A stretch of DNA of 59,294 nucleotides from Prevotella sp. UBA7594 (lineage in GTDB: Bacteria; Bacteroidota; Bacteroidia; Bacteroidales; Bacteroidaceae), in assembly GCA_002490315.1 (NCBI GenBank), contig DLKG01000055.1, positions 1-59,294 on the forward strand. Reading direction: 5' to 3'. The notes below the pieces were generated by a model that saw only the letters and a list, made by a program, of their open reading frames with translations, did no database searches and was not told where the DNA came from. Of this stretch, positions 1 through 8,550 are shown one piece after another. Every line of letters starts with the position of its first letter. The first letter of the stretch is position 1. A program made the position numbers and the translations under genes.

Positions 1-70
1 TGCCTTTACGGGGCGCGTTGCGTCGTTATTCGGCGGACACGTCTTTTTTCTTGCCCAAAGTAAGTTAATT

Positions 71-104
71 TTTGGCGTTTATTGACACAAAAGCACTACC
101 TTTG
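71..104 (+). promoter_or_regulatory. Bacteroidota-type promoter
   Basis: TTTG at 71-74 and TACCTTTG at 97-104 match the Bacteroidota -33 (TTTG) and -7 (TAnnTTTG) elements with suitable spacing. They lie about 37 bases before the ATG at 141, so this is the likely promoter of the first gene. Confidence 0.5.
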
Positions 105-140
105 CCAAAGAATAACAATACAATAAAAGACACTACATCA

Positions 141-1049
141 ATGAAACGCCAATTACTATCCGCCGCCGCGCTGTGCTTCGCCATGGCAATGAGCGCACAG
201 TCGCTCTTCGTCGGCACCTACAACATCCGCAACCACAACTCCGACGACGACCGCAAGGGCAACGTGTGGACAACACGCTGCAAGGTCATTTGCGACCAGG
301 TGAACTTTGAGGACCCCGACATCTTCGGCACGCAGGAAGTGCTCGTCGGACAGCTCGGCGACCTCCTCAGCTCTCTCGACGGCTACGGCTACATCGGTGT
401 CGGACGTGACGACGGCAAGGAGGATGGCGAGTACTCCGCCGTGTTCTACAAGAAAGACCGCATCGAACTGCTCAAGAAGGGCAACTTCTGGCTCAACGAA
501 ACGCCCGACAAGCCGAAACTCGGATGGGATGCCGCTTGCGTGCGCATCTGCTCATGGGGCGAATTCCGCCAGAAAGCCACGGGCTTCAAATTCTTCTACT
601 TCAATCTCCACATGGATCACGTGGGCGTAGTGGCGCGTCGCGAGGCTGCGAAACTCGCCGTGAGGAAGATAAAGGAGATTGCCAAGGGCGCACCCGTCGT
701 GCTCACGGGTGACTTCAATGTCGACCAAACCGACGAAATCTACCGGATTTTCACCACCTCCGGCATCCTCAAAGACTCCTTCACAGCAGCTCGCCTGCGC
801 TTTGCCGAGAACGGCACGTTCAACGACTTCAAACCCTACGTGAAGTCTGACTCACGCATCGACCACGTGTTCGTGTCGCCGGAGTTCGGCGTCGACCGCT
901 ACGGCATGCTTACCAATATGTACTGGACTGACGACGCTCCCGACGCAGCATCCAAGAAGAAGCCCGATGCCGACGGATTCACAAAGCAGACGCTGCGCAC
1001 GCCAAGCGACCACTATCCGGTGTTCGTGAAAATAAAGTATGGCAAATAA
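141..1049 (+). CDS. Secreted endonuclease/exonuclease/phosphatase-family protein
   Basis: 302 aa. I chose the ATG at 141 because it begins a clean signal peptide (hydrophobic residues 5-17, cleavage after SAQ about residue 20); the open frame extends upstream only through a TTG. The EEP metal-phosphoesterase fold is visible in order: TYNIRN (26-31), GTQEV with the metal-binding Glu near 66, NLHMDH (155-160), TGDFNV (189-194) and SDHYPV near the C-terminus, which carries the catalytic Asp-His pair. The family includes DNases, sphingomyelinases and sugar-phosphate phosphatases, and substrate cannot be told from sequence. Expected in periplasm or outside the cell. It has its own promoter and stands about 70 bases upstream of the flavodiiron gene, so co-transcription is possible. 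Confidence 0.88.
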   Translation: MKRQLLSAAALCFAMAMSAQSLFVGTYNIRNHNSDDDRKGNVWTTRCKVICDQVNFEDPDIFGTQEVLVGQLGDLLSSLDGYGYIGVGRDDGKEDGEYSAVFYKKDRIELLKKGNFWLNETPDKPKLGWDAACVRICSWGEFRQKATGFKFFYFNLHMDHVGVVARREAAKLAVRKIKEIAKGAPVVLTGDFNVDQTDEIYRIFTTSGILKDSFTAARLRFAENGTFNDFKPYVKSDSRIDHVFVSPEFGVDRYGMLTNMYWTDDAPDAASKKKPDADGFTKQTLRTPSDHYPVFVKIKYGK

Positions 1050-1118
1050 GACGAATCCGCCCGTCCTTCCATACACTGACAAATATTGAAAAATAAGGAA
1101 AAACAAAAGTATACAAAA

Positions 1119-2306
1119 ATGAAAGCAATAACATCCGACATCTGGCCCGTCGGCGTCAACGATCGCCATAAGGCTCTTTTCGAGGGACTTTGGCCCCTGC
1201 CCAACGGAGTAAGCTACAACGCATACATCATCGATGACGAGAAAGTGGCGCTCGTGGACACCGTTGAGGTGGACTTCTTCACGCAGTTTCTCGACAATGT
1301 GCGCCGAGTCATCGGCGACCGCCCAATCGACTATATCATCGTCAACCACGTCGAGCCCGACCACAGCGGCTCCCTGGCGCTGATAAAGAAGTACTACCCC
1401 GAGGCGAAAATCGTGGGCAACAAGAAGACATTCGACATGGTGCGCGGCTTCTACCGCGTCGGCGAGAACGAAAACGACATTCTTGAGGTGAAGAACGGCG
1501 ACACTCTCTCGCTCGGCAAGCACGAACTGCAGTTCACGATGATTCCCATGGTGCACTGGCCGGAGACAATGGCGACGCTCGACACTACCACCCACACGCT
1601 CTTCTCCGGCGACGCCTTCGGCTGCTTCGGTGCGCTCAACGGCGCCTACGTCGACAGCGACATGAACTGCGACATCTACTGGGACGAAATGCAGCGCTAC
1701 TACTCCAACATCGTCGGCAAGTACGGCGTGCCCGTACAGCAGGCACTGAAGAAGCTTGCCGGCGTGCAAATCGACTTCATCTGCTCCACGCACGGTCCCG
1801 TATGGCATGACCACATCAGCCGCGTCATCGGCGAGTACGACCGCATGAGCCGCTACGAAACGGAGCCCGGACTCGTCGTCTGCTACGGCTCCATGTACGG
1901 CAACACGGAACGTGCTGCCGAGATGATTGCACACGCCGCAAGCGAGGCTGGCGTGAAGAACATCGTCATGCACGACGTGTCGCGCGAGAACCACTCGTTC
2001 ATCCTACGCGACATCTTCAAGTACCGCGCTCTTGTAGCCGGTGCGCCAACCTACAACAACGGACTTTACCCCGAGATGGAGATGCTCATGTCGGAGCTTG
2101 CCGAGCGCGGCATAAAGAATCATCAGCTCGGCGTCTTCGGCTCGTTCACATGGGCGGGTCAGGCAGTGAAGAAAATCCTTGAATGGAACGAAAACAAGCT
2201 GAAGTTCACTCTCGTCGGCACACCCGTCGAGATAAAGCAGAGCCTCAACGACGAAACCGAAGCTGCCTGCCGACAACTCGGCAAAGCCATCGCTGAAGCC
2301 CTCTAA
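1119..2306 (+). CDS. Flavodiiron protein (FprA-type A flavoprotein)
   Basis: 395 aa, the usual length for a two-domain flavodiiron protein. The N-terminal metallo-beta-lactamase-like domain has the full diiron ligand set: NHVEPDH (H77, E79, D81, H82), VHW (H146), SGDAF (D165) and STHGP (H225). The C-terminal flavodoxin-like domain begins near 252 with the FMN phosphate loop YGSMYGNTE (257-265). These enzymes reduce O2 to water or NO to N2O with electrons from rubredoxin or similar carriers, protecting anaerobes in the cytoplasm. No rubredoxin gene is adjacent. ATG 1119 is preferred over the in-frame TTG at 1086, because the family starts right at the MKAITSDIWPVGV segment. A strong hairpin follows the stop. 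Confidence 0.93.
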   Translation: MKAITSDIWPVGVNDRHKALFEGLWPLPNGVSYNAYIIDDEKVALVDTVEVDFFTQFLDNVRRVIGDRPIDYIIVNHVEPDHSGSLALIKKYYPEAKIVGNKKTFDMVRGFYRVGENENDILEVKNGDTLSLGKHELQFTMIPMVHWPETMATLDTTTHTLFSGDAFGCFGALNGAYVDSDMNCDIYWDEMQRYYSNIVGKYGVPVQQALKKLAGVQIDFICSTHGPVWHDHISRVIGEYDRMSRYETEPGLVVCYGSMYGNTERAAEMIAHAASEAGVKNIVMHDVSRENHSFILRDIFKYRALVAGAPTYNNGLYPEMEMLMSELAERGIKNHQLGVFGSFTWAGQAVKKILEWNENKLKFTLVGTPVEIKQSLNDETEAACRQLGKAIAEAL

Positions 2307-2313
2307 ACAAAGG

Positions 2314-2374
2314 AAGCGCCATGAAAGGCGCAAAAGTTATTGATTATTCGAACTTTTGCCCTTTCATGGCGCTT
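2314..2374 (+). terminator. Hairpin terminator after the flavodiiron gene
   Basis: AAGCGCCATGAAAGG (2314-2328) plus CAAAAGTT pairs with AACTTTTG plus CCTTTCATGGCGCTT ending at 2374, giving a stem of more than 20 bp with one bulge. It lies between the convergent flavodiiron and sialidase genes and could stop transcription from both sides. Confidence 0.65.
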
Positions 2375-2461
2375 TACTTTACATTATTTATTATCCAAGG
2401 CAACACCTTTGACTAAGGAGAGGTTGCCCTTCTTGATGAATAGGCTTACCTCTTTTGCCAT

Positions 2462-3838
2462 TTACGGCAAGTATTCTCCACCCGTAATCTCTTGAAGCGT
2501 CAGCGAGCGGAATACAACATCGTACACCTCCGTATACTGACTGCCAAGCTTCAGTCTCACGCCGTTGTCCTCGTAAAGAAAAGCTATGTCACCGTTGCCG
2601 TCAACGTCCATCGTGGAATATGCAGAGTAGCCCGACGTCACCTCATGACGCTGCCACCCCGTCGTCCAAGCTTCGGGAGAACGCATGGCGTCGCACGAAG
2701 AGAACGCCTTCCAATAGATGGAGACATGGGAACGACGCTCACGGTTGCTCGGATGGTTGCCTTCTGTGCCGCGCGGCACCGACTGTAACGCCAGCCATAC
2801 GCGCTCACCCTTTACCGGGATAGAGGATGTTCCACCCACTACACCCGTTCCATCCACGACATCCTTTCCATCTACGATATTCTTTCCGCCAACGACATTG
2901 GAGGCTCGTCGTGCAGAAACGATAAGCAGCTCGCCGTTGGTGGCATTGTCGAGGGCGGCAGTGCCCGTGATGGGATCGGTGGACTCTGTGGGCTGAGCCC
3001 ATGTACCTTCGTCAAAGTCCTTACCATTGTACGTGAAGACATTGAACGTTCTGCCGCCCATCATGCGGCAGCTGAGCACCACAGAGCCATCAGGCAACTC
3101 CTCTATCTTCGACTCGTCGCCCTTTGGTGCAGGACGGGCGTTGCTGCCACCGAGCGCATGCCATTGTCCACCGAAGTCATCGGAGTAGACAACAAGCGTT
3201 CCACAATTGGTGGTGAGGGCAGCATATAGGCGATAGTAAAAGCCCTTCCTCACCATGCGACTCTGACAGATGCGTCCGCTTGCAAAGAACAGACGCTCAA
3301 CGGGCTGCTCGCTGTTGCTGTCATAGATGCCGTACATCTGTGGCGTCACATTGCGCCCGTTCCACGTGCGTCCGTCATCGAGACTATAGTAGCGCCCCAC
3401 CTGGAGCGCCGTGGCGTAGCCGTCGGCTGGCGTAGCCTTGGAACGTCCGTAGCCCGTCGTGCCCGATGCACACATCATGAGCAGGCGTCCCGTCAACCGA
3501 TCGCGCACGACGGCTGCATCACCGTGCGACTGGTCGAACGTGCCAGAGCCGAATCCCTCCACGATGCGGCGAGGCGCAGTCCACGTGCGTCCACGATCGG
3601 AGCTGTAGCGCGCCTCAATGGAGATGTTTCCAACGGAGCCTACGTCGCCCCAGACAGTAGCGTCGGTGACGCCGGAGCGATTGTCGGTCAGGGCGATAAT
3701 GTTGTCGCCGTATGCTATGACGGCAGGTATGCGATAGAACTCGTGACGTGCCGTATCGGTGCGCCAAAGTGTGGTCTGCGCAGAAGCGAAAGAAGCCAAC
3801 GCAGAGAAAACAAGTGATATGGTAACGGATTTTATCAT
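2462..3838 (-). CDS. Exo-alpha-sialidase (GH33-like)
   Basis: 458 aa from the ATG at 3838, which starts a signal peptide (residues 1-20, ending ASA); an upstream in-frame ATG would put 22 unrelated residues before it. The six-bladed sialidase fold is supported by the FRIP-like YRIP motif (35-38), three Asp-boxes (SSDRGRTW near 79, SLDDGRTW near 152, SDDFGGQW near 219), HGDAAV (106-111) and a candidate catalytic Tyr in GYSAYS (403-408). Likely releases sialic acid from host glycoproteins in the periplasm or outside. Residues 315-339 are a low-complexity Gly/Val/Asp repeat (VVGGKN, IVDGKD, VVDGTG, VVGGTS) not expected in the fold, probably a surface loop expansion. No sialic-acid uptake or catabolism genes are nearby. 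Confidence 0.85.
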   Translation of the reverse strand: MIKSVTISLVFSALASFASAQTTLWRTDTARHEFYRIPAVIAYGDNIIALTDNRSGVTDATVWGDVGSVGNISIEARYSSDRGRTWTAPRRIVEGFGSGTFDQSHGDAAVVRDRLTGRLLMMCASGTTGYGRSKATPADGYATALQVGRYYSLDDGRTWNGRNVTPQMYGIYDSNSEQPVERLFFASGRICQSRMVRKGFYYRLYAALTTNCGTLVVYSDDFGGQWHALGGSNARPAPKGDESKIEELPDGSVVLSCRMMGGRTFNVFTYNGKDFDEGTWAQPTESTDPITGTAALDNATNGELLIVSARRASNVVGGKNIVDGKDVVDGTGVVGGTSSIPVKGERVWLALQSVPRGTEGNHPSNRERRSHVSIYWKAFSSCDAMRSPEAWTTGWQRHEVTSGYSAYSTMDVDGNGDIAFLYEDNGVRLKLGSQYTEVYDVVFRSLTLQEITGGEYLP

Positions 3839-3973
3839 GCTGTAATAGTTAGGTTCTACAAATGTAGCGAAAAAATCCCAACCCCACAACACAAAGCACC
3901 TCACAACGTTCGTTTTCTTAAGCGGAAAGAAGAAAATAATGGCGCAGGCTGCCCTTATCTCAACATTTTTGCC

Positions 3974-4147
3974 TAATTTTGCACTTGAATTCAGGATTTA
4001 TATTTTACGAGAAGCTGTTCCAATTGTCTTCAATCAAGTTTTTTATATCATCGCATATACTTACTCGACATGGCTGGGGAAGACTCGACGGCAGCGTTTT
4101 TTAGAGTTAAGTCCACCCCTTTTTACGTTTTAACAAGCAGAATTACA
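3974..4147 (+). promoter_or_regulatory. Promoter and long leader of the RNA helicase gene
   Basis: TAATTTTG at 3974-3981 is a good -7 box, which would put the transcript start near 3988 and give a leader of about 160 bases before the chosen TTG start. Long leaders are common for cold-inducible DEAD-box helicases in other bacteria; that this one is regulatory is inference. Confidence 0.4.
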
Positions 4148-6103
4148 TTGAAGACATTTGAAGAACTGGGCGTCAGCGAAGAGATTCGCCGCGCCATTGA
4201 AGAATTGGGCTTCGAGCATCCGATGCCCGTACAAGAAGAAGTAATACCTTATCTGCTCGGCAACGGCAATGACGTCATTGCGCTCGCACAGACCGGCACC
4301 GGCAAGACAGCCGCCTTCGGCATACCGCTTCTGCAGCGCACCGACCCCACCGACCGTACGACACAAGCCATCGTCATCTCGCCGACACGCGAGCTATGCC
4401 TGCAGATTGCCGACGACCTGAAATCCTTCGCCAAGTACATCAAAGGCATCAACATCGTGGCCGTCTACGGCGGCACGTCCATCATCAACCAGATTCACGC
4501 CCTCAAGCACGGCGCACAGATTATCGTCGCCACGCCTGGACGCCTCATCGACCTCATGCACCGCGGCGCAGCCAAGGTGTCGGAGGTGAGAAACGTCGTG
4601 CTCGACGAGGCAGACGAGATGCTCAACATGGGCTTCTCCGACAGCATCAACGAGATATTCGAGGCTGTTCCTGCCGACCGCAACACGCTGCTCTTCTCCG
4701 CTACAATGAGCAAGGAGATAGAGAAGATAGCCGAGGGCTACCTCCACGACCATAAGGAAATCGTTGTAGGCTCACGCAACGAGGGCGCGGAGAACGTCAA
4801 CCACATCTACTACATGGTGAGCGCGAAGGACAAGTACCTCGCCCTGAAGCGCATTGTCGACTACTATCCGCGCATCTACGGCATCATCTTCTGCCGCACG
4901 AAGGCAGAGACGCAGGAGGTGGCAGACAAGCTCATACGCGACGGCTACAACGCAGAGCCGCTCCACGGCGACCTCTCGCAGCAGCAGCGCGACATAACGA
5001 TGCAGAAATTCCGCCAGCACATCACGCAGCTTCTCGTTGCCACGGACGTGGCGGCACGCGGCCTCGACGTCGACGACCTCACGCACGTCATCAACTACGG
5101 TATGCCTGCCGACACGGAGAGCTACACCCACCGCTCCGGACGAACGGGCAGAGCTGGCAAGAAGGGCACGTCCATATCAATCATTCACACGAAGGAGAAG
5201 GGACGCGTGCGCGCCGTGGAGAAGGTGATTGGCAAGCAGTTTGTGGACGGCACACTGCCAACGCCGCAGGAGATTTGCTCCAAGCAGCTTTTCAAAGCCA
5301 TTGACGAGATTGAGAAAGTGGACGTCGACGAGGAACAGATTGCTCCCTTCATGGACGACATCAACCGCCATTTCGAATACTTCGACAAGGAGGACATTCT
5401 GAAGAAGATCGTGTCCTTGGAGTTCGGCAAGTTCCTCTCCTACTACGCCAACGCACCTGAAATCGTGAAGCCGCAGACATCGCGTGCCGACCGCAAGGAG
5501 CGCGGCGAGGGTCAAGGCGGCAAGAAGCGCGAGAAGCGCACGCCAGAGGCAGGCTACCGCCGCCTCTTCATCAATCTCGGCAAGGACGACGGTTTCTATC
5601 CGGGCGAGGTGATGCAGTTTCTCAACCGCAACGTGCACGGACGTCAGGAGGTGGGCCACATCGACCTGCTTGCACGCATCTCCTACATCGAGGTGCCCGA
5701 GGAAGATGCTGAGAAAGTGATGCACGCTCTCAACGGTGCACGCTACAAGAACCGTACGGTGCGCTGCAACGACGCCGACGACACGGCAGCAGCCTCTGAG
5801 AGCCGTGGCTCGCGTCGCGACACGGGGCGACCGACGCGCAAAGGCGAAGCGAGAAGCGACCGACGCTCCTCACGACGCAACGAGGACAACGACTTCTCGC
5901 GCTACGAGAAGCGCTCCAAGCGACGCAACGAGAGCGAGCCACAAGGCAACTCCAAGCGTGGGCAGCGAGGCTCGGCACGCTACGAGAGCGGACGCCAGGA
6001 CGACTGGCGACAGTTTATCGACAACCCCAACATCAAGCTCGTGGGCGAAGAGCCCGACTTCTCCGAAGAGGGATGGGCAAGACGCAGGCCGAGAAAGAAA
6101 TAA
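4148..6103 (+). CDS. DEAD-box ATP-dependent RNA helicase (DeaD/CsdA-like)
   Basis: About 651 aa. Motifs in order: Q motif around PMPVQEEV, Walker A AQTGTGKT (47-54), PTRE, DEAD (153-156), SAT, and HRSGRTGRAG near the end of the second RecA domain. A DbpA-like RNA-binding domain follows (GYRRLFINLGKDDG region), then a basic, Arg/Ser-rich tail typical of RNA-annealing helicases. It likely unwinds rRNA or mRNA structures during ribosome assembly or cold growth. Start choice: the family begins MKTFEELGVS, which here is encoded as TTG-AAG-ACA at 4148, so I take that TTG. The in-frame ATG at 4070 adds 26 residues that look like translated leader. A nested palindromic repeat follows the stop directly. 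Confidence 0.9.
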   Translation: MKTFEELGVSEEIRRAIEELGFEHPMPVQEEVIPYLLGNGNDVIALAQTGTGKTAAFGIPLLQRTDPTDRTTQAIVISPTRELCLQIADDLKSFAKYIKGINIVAVYGGTSIINQIHALKHGAQIIVATPGRLIDLMHRGAAKVSEVRNVVLDEADEMLNMGFSDSINEIFEAVPADRNTLLFSATMSKEIEKIAEGYLHDHKEIVVGSRNEGAENVNHIYYMVSAKDKYLALKRIVDYYPRIYGIIFCRTKAETQEVADKLIRDGYNAEPLHGDLSQQQRDITMQKFRQHITQLLVATDVAARGLDVDDLTHVINYGMPADTESYTHRSGRTGRAGKKGTSISIIHTKEKGRVRAVEKVIGKQFVDGTLPTPQEICSKQLFKAIDEIEKVDVDEEQIAPFMDDINRHFEYFDKEDILKKIVSLEFGKFLSYYANAPEIVKPQTSRADRKERGEGQGGKKREKRTPEAGYRRLFINLGKDDGFYPGEVMQFLNRNVHGRQEVGHIDLLARISYIEVPEEDAEKVMHALNGARYKNRTVRCNDADDTAAASESRGSRRDTGRPTRKGEARSDRRSSRRNEDNDFSRYEKRSKRRNESEPQGNSKRGQRGSARYESGRQDDWRQFIDNPNIKLVGEEPDFSEEGWARRRPRKK

Positions 6104-6352
6104 GCAGCAATAACTGGGAGAGGGGCGCCCTCGCCCCTTAGCAGCAATAACTGGGAGAGGGGGCGCCCTCGCCCCCGACAGCATCTCCCGACAGCATCTC
6201 CCGACATAAATTAACGGCAATAGAGACAACATTGAATGGCGTTGTCTCTATTGCCGTTATTATTTTATTTGCTGCTAAGGTCGGGGGCGAGGGCGCCCCC
6301 TCTCCCAGTTATTGCTGCTAAGGGCGAGGGCGCCCCCTCTCCCAGTTATTGT
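6104..6352. repeat. Nested palindromic repeat between convergent genes
   Basis: From outside in: AGCAGCAATAACTGGGAG-type units at 6104-6139 and 6140-6179, a doubled GCATCTCCCGACA, a perfect 20-bp hairpin (6211-6230 with 6241-6260, 10-base loop), then inverted copies of both units at 6278-6319 and 6320-6352. The whole stretch can fold on itself. It fills the gap between the convergent helicase and S46 peptidase genes and may act as a two-way terminator or a BIME-like mobile repeat. The remaining bases to 6405 hold short repeats of TTATTGATGTCGCATA type. Confidence 0.85.
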
Positions 6353-6405
6353 TGTCGCATATAGTTATTGATGTCGCATACATTTATTGAGGTTGCATAC
6401 GGAAG

Positions 6406-8526
6406 TTATTCTGCCACGCCCATTTCCTTGAGCAGACGGTCGGCGTGTCCCCACTTGTCCATCAGATAGATGACGTAGCGGATGTCGACGCCGATGCAGC
6501 GGGCGAGTTTCTTGTCAAACCATATGTCGCTTGAGAGCGAGTCCCAGTTGCCGTCGAAGGCGAGTCCGATGAGGTTGCCCTTGCCGTCGAACATCGGGGA
6601 GCCGGAGTTGCCACCCGTGATGTCGTTGTTGGTGAGGAAGCAGAGCTGCATCTTGCCTGATGTCTTGTCGGTGTACTTGCCGAAGTCCTTGGCAGAGAGG
6701 AGCTGCTTCATCACGGGCTCAGCCTGATAGTCGACAGTGCCCTTCTCGCCCGACTCCATCTTGCGCACGATGGATGCAGCGTCGGTGAAATAGCCGGAAG
6801 GCTTGCCGCCGAGCATGTAGCCGCCCACCTGTCCGTAGGAGAGGCGCATCGTGAAGTTTGCATCGGAATAGTGTGGAAGCTCCTGCTCGTAGCGCACCTT
6901 GGCATCGCAGAGATAGCGTTCCTGCTCATCAATCTCCTCCTCGACGCTGTTGTACGTGGCGCGGCAGTCGTCGTAGACGGCGCGCAGCTGCTTGGCATAC
7001 TGATAGCCGGGGTCGTTGCGGAGAGCCTTGTCGGTGAGCGTGATGCGCTTGTCGTTTCTCATGAGCACCGACTTGCTCCAAAGCCAATCTACGTATTTCT
7101 TCGTGTCGCCGCCAAACTCAGAGCTGATAGTCTGGTAGAAAGCCGGGAGACGGTCGGCGGGAACATACTGGCGGTAGTTGTCGAGGAGCGTGGCCTGCAC
7201 TTCCTTGTCGAGGGCTGCGTCCCATTCGCCACTGTTGTCGCTGAAGCTGTAGTAGGTAGTCTTCTGCTTCTTGCCAGAGGTAGGCATGAGTCCGATGAGG
7301 GTTAGGGCTCGCGTGTTGAACTCCGACGTGCGCACGAAGGTCTCACGCCATGCCGTAATCTGACGCGCAGCGTCGAAACGCTTTGCATAGAGCGAGTCCA
7401 TGCGCTGGAAGGAGAGCTTGCCCTTGAGATAGCCCGTCCACTTCTGATATTCCTGTATGCGATCCTCGAAGTCGGCCTTCTGGCGTATGATGCCCACAGA
7501 GTCGATACACTTGTTCATGCCGAGCGAGTTCTTCCAGTAGTTGGAGCTCTGTGCGTACTTCGAGTCGTACTTGATGCGCACAGCCTCGTCGGCGCGCATG
7601 TGCTTTATCATCACGTTCTGCTTCACGCCGCGTATCTGGGCGCGTGGTGTGTTCTCGGCGTCGCGCATCTCGCGTATGCCGTAGCTTGAGAGATAGCGCT
7701 CGGTGGAACCCGGATAGCCGATGGTCATGGCGAAGTCGCCCTGCTTGTAGCCGTCGAGCGAAACCTTCGTCCAGTGTTGCGGATGATAGGGCACGTTGTC
7801 CTTCGAGTAGGCAGCCGGACCGTTTGTCTGCGGGTCGGCATAGATGCGGAAGACGGAGTAGTCGCACGTCTGGCGCGGCCACATCCAGTTGTCGGTCTCT
7901 CCGCCGAACTTGCCCATCGACTTCGGGATGGTGAAGACGAGTCTGAGGTCGCGGAATGTGCGGTAGGTCGTGGCGTAGTACTTGTTGCCCTCGTAGAAGG
8001 GCTTAATCTCGAGTTCGAGCGAGGGGTCCTTGGCGTGCACTTCCTTTATCATTTCGTTTTCCACGTCGTTGAGCAGTTGCTCGCGCTGTTCGGCGTTCAT
8101 GGAGTTGATGCCGCGCTTCTCCAGCTCTGGCGTGATGTCCTTCTGGTCGACCATGAAGCTCACGAACATGTCCTTGTTGGGCAGCTCGTCGGCATAGGTC
8201 TTGGCATAGAAGCCGTTGAGCATGTAGTCGTGCTCTACGGTTGAGTGGGAGCGGATGGCCTCGAAGCCACAGTGGTGGTTGGTGAGCACGAGTCCGTCGG
8301 GCGACACGACGACGCCCGAGCAATAGCCAGAGAAGTTGACGACGGAGTTCTTTATGGCGTCGTCGCTGTTGTAGAGTTTGTCGTAGCCGGCAGAGAAGCC
8401 GTAGCTCTTCATCTGCTCATAGACGGCCTGTGGCAGGTTGCACAGCGTCCACATGCCCTCATCGGCATGAGCGGCAGCCGACGAAAGCGTCAGCGCAGCC
8501 GCGAGTAATAGGTTTTTCTTGTTCAT
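6406..8526 (-). CDS. S46-family dipeptidyl-peptidase (DPP7-type)
   Basis: 706 aa, the normal size for the family. Signal peptide 1-21 (MNKKNLLLAAALTLSSAAAH). The chymotrypsin-like catalytic residues are visible: TNHHC (H85) and GGNSGSP (Ser 641). In the S46 family the residue 18 positions after the serine sets specificity: Arg in DPP11 (Asp/Glu at P1), Gly in DPP7 (hydrophobic P1). Here it is Gly 659 in AFDGNW, so DPP7-like specificity is expected. Such periplasmic enzymes release dipeptides from oligopeptides for asaccharolytic growth. The downstream flippase gene begins outside any obvious operon with it; 24 bases separate the flippase stop from this ATG. Confidence 0.92.
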   Translation of the reverse strand: MNKKNLLLAAALTLSSAAAHADEGMWTLCNLPQAVYEQMKSYGFSAGYDKLYNSDDAIKNSVVNFSGYCSGVVVSPDGLVLTNHHCGFEAIRSHSTVEHDYMLNGFYAKTYADELPNKDMFVSFMVDQKDITPELEKRGINSMNAEQREQLLNDVENEMIKEVHAKDPSLELEIKPFYEGNKYYATTYRTFRDLRLVFTIPKSMGKFGGETDNWMWPRQTCDYSVFRIYADPQTNGPAAYSKDNVPYHPQHWTKVSLDGYKQGDFAMTIGYPGSTERYLSSYGIREMRDAENTPRAQIRGVKQNVMIKHMRADEAVRIKYDSKYAQSSNYWKNSLGMNKCIDSVGIIRQKADFEDRIQEYQKWTGYLKGKLSFQRMDSLYAKRFDAARQITAWRETFVRTSEFNTRALTLIGLMPTSGKKQKTTYYSFSDNSGEWDAALDKEVQATLLDNYRQYVPADRLPAFYQTISSEFGGDTKKYVDWLWSKSVLMRNDKRITLTDKALRNDPGYQYAKQLRAVYDDCRATYNSVEEEIDEQERYLCDAKVRYEQELPHYSDANFTMRLSYGQVGGYMLGGKPSGYFTDAASIVRKMESGEKGTVDYQAEPVMKQLLSAKDFGKYTDKTSGKMQLCFLTNNDITGGNSGSPMFDGKGNLIGLAFDGNWDSLSSDIWFDKKLARCIGVDIRYVIYLMDKWGHADRLLKEMGVAE

Positions 8527-8550
8527 ATTTATCTTTGTTTTTCTTATTGA

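Noticed and set aside
852..1994. 380-codon open frame on the minus strand across the EEP and flavodiiron genes
   Set aside because: It is antisense to two genes with clear catalytic motifs, has His/Val-rich composition typical of reverse reading of GC-rich codons, and shows no domain.
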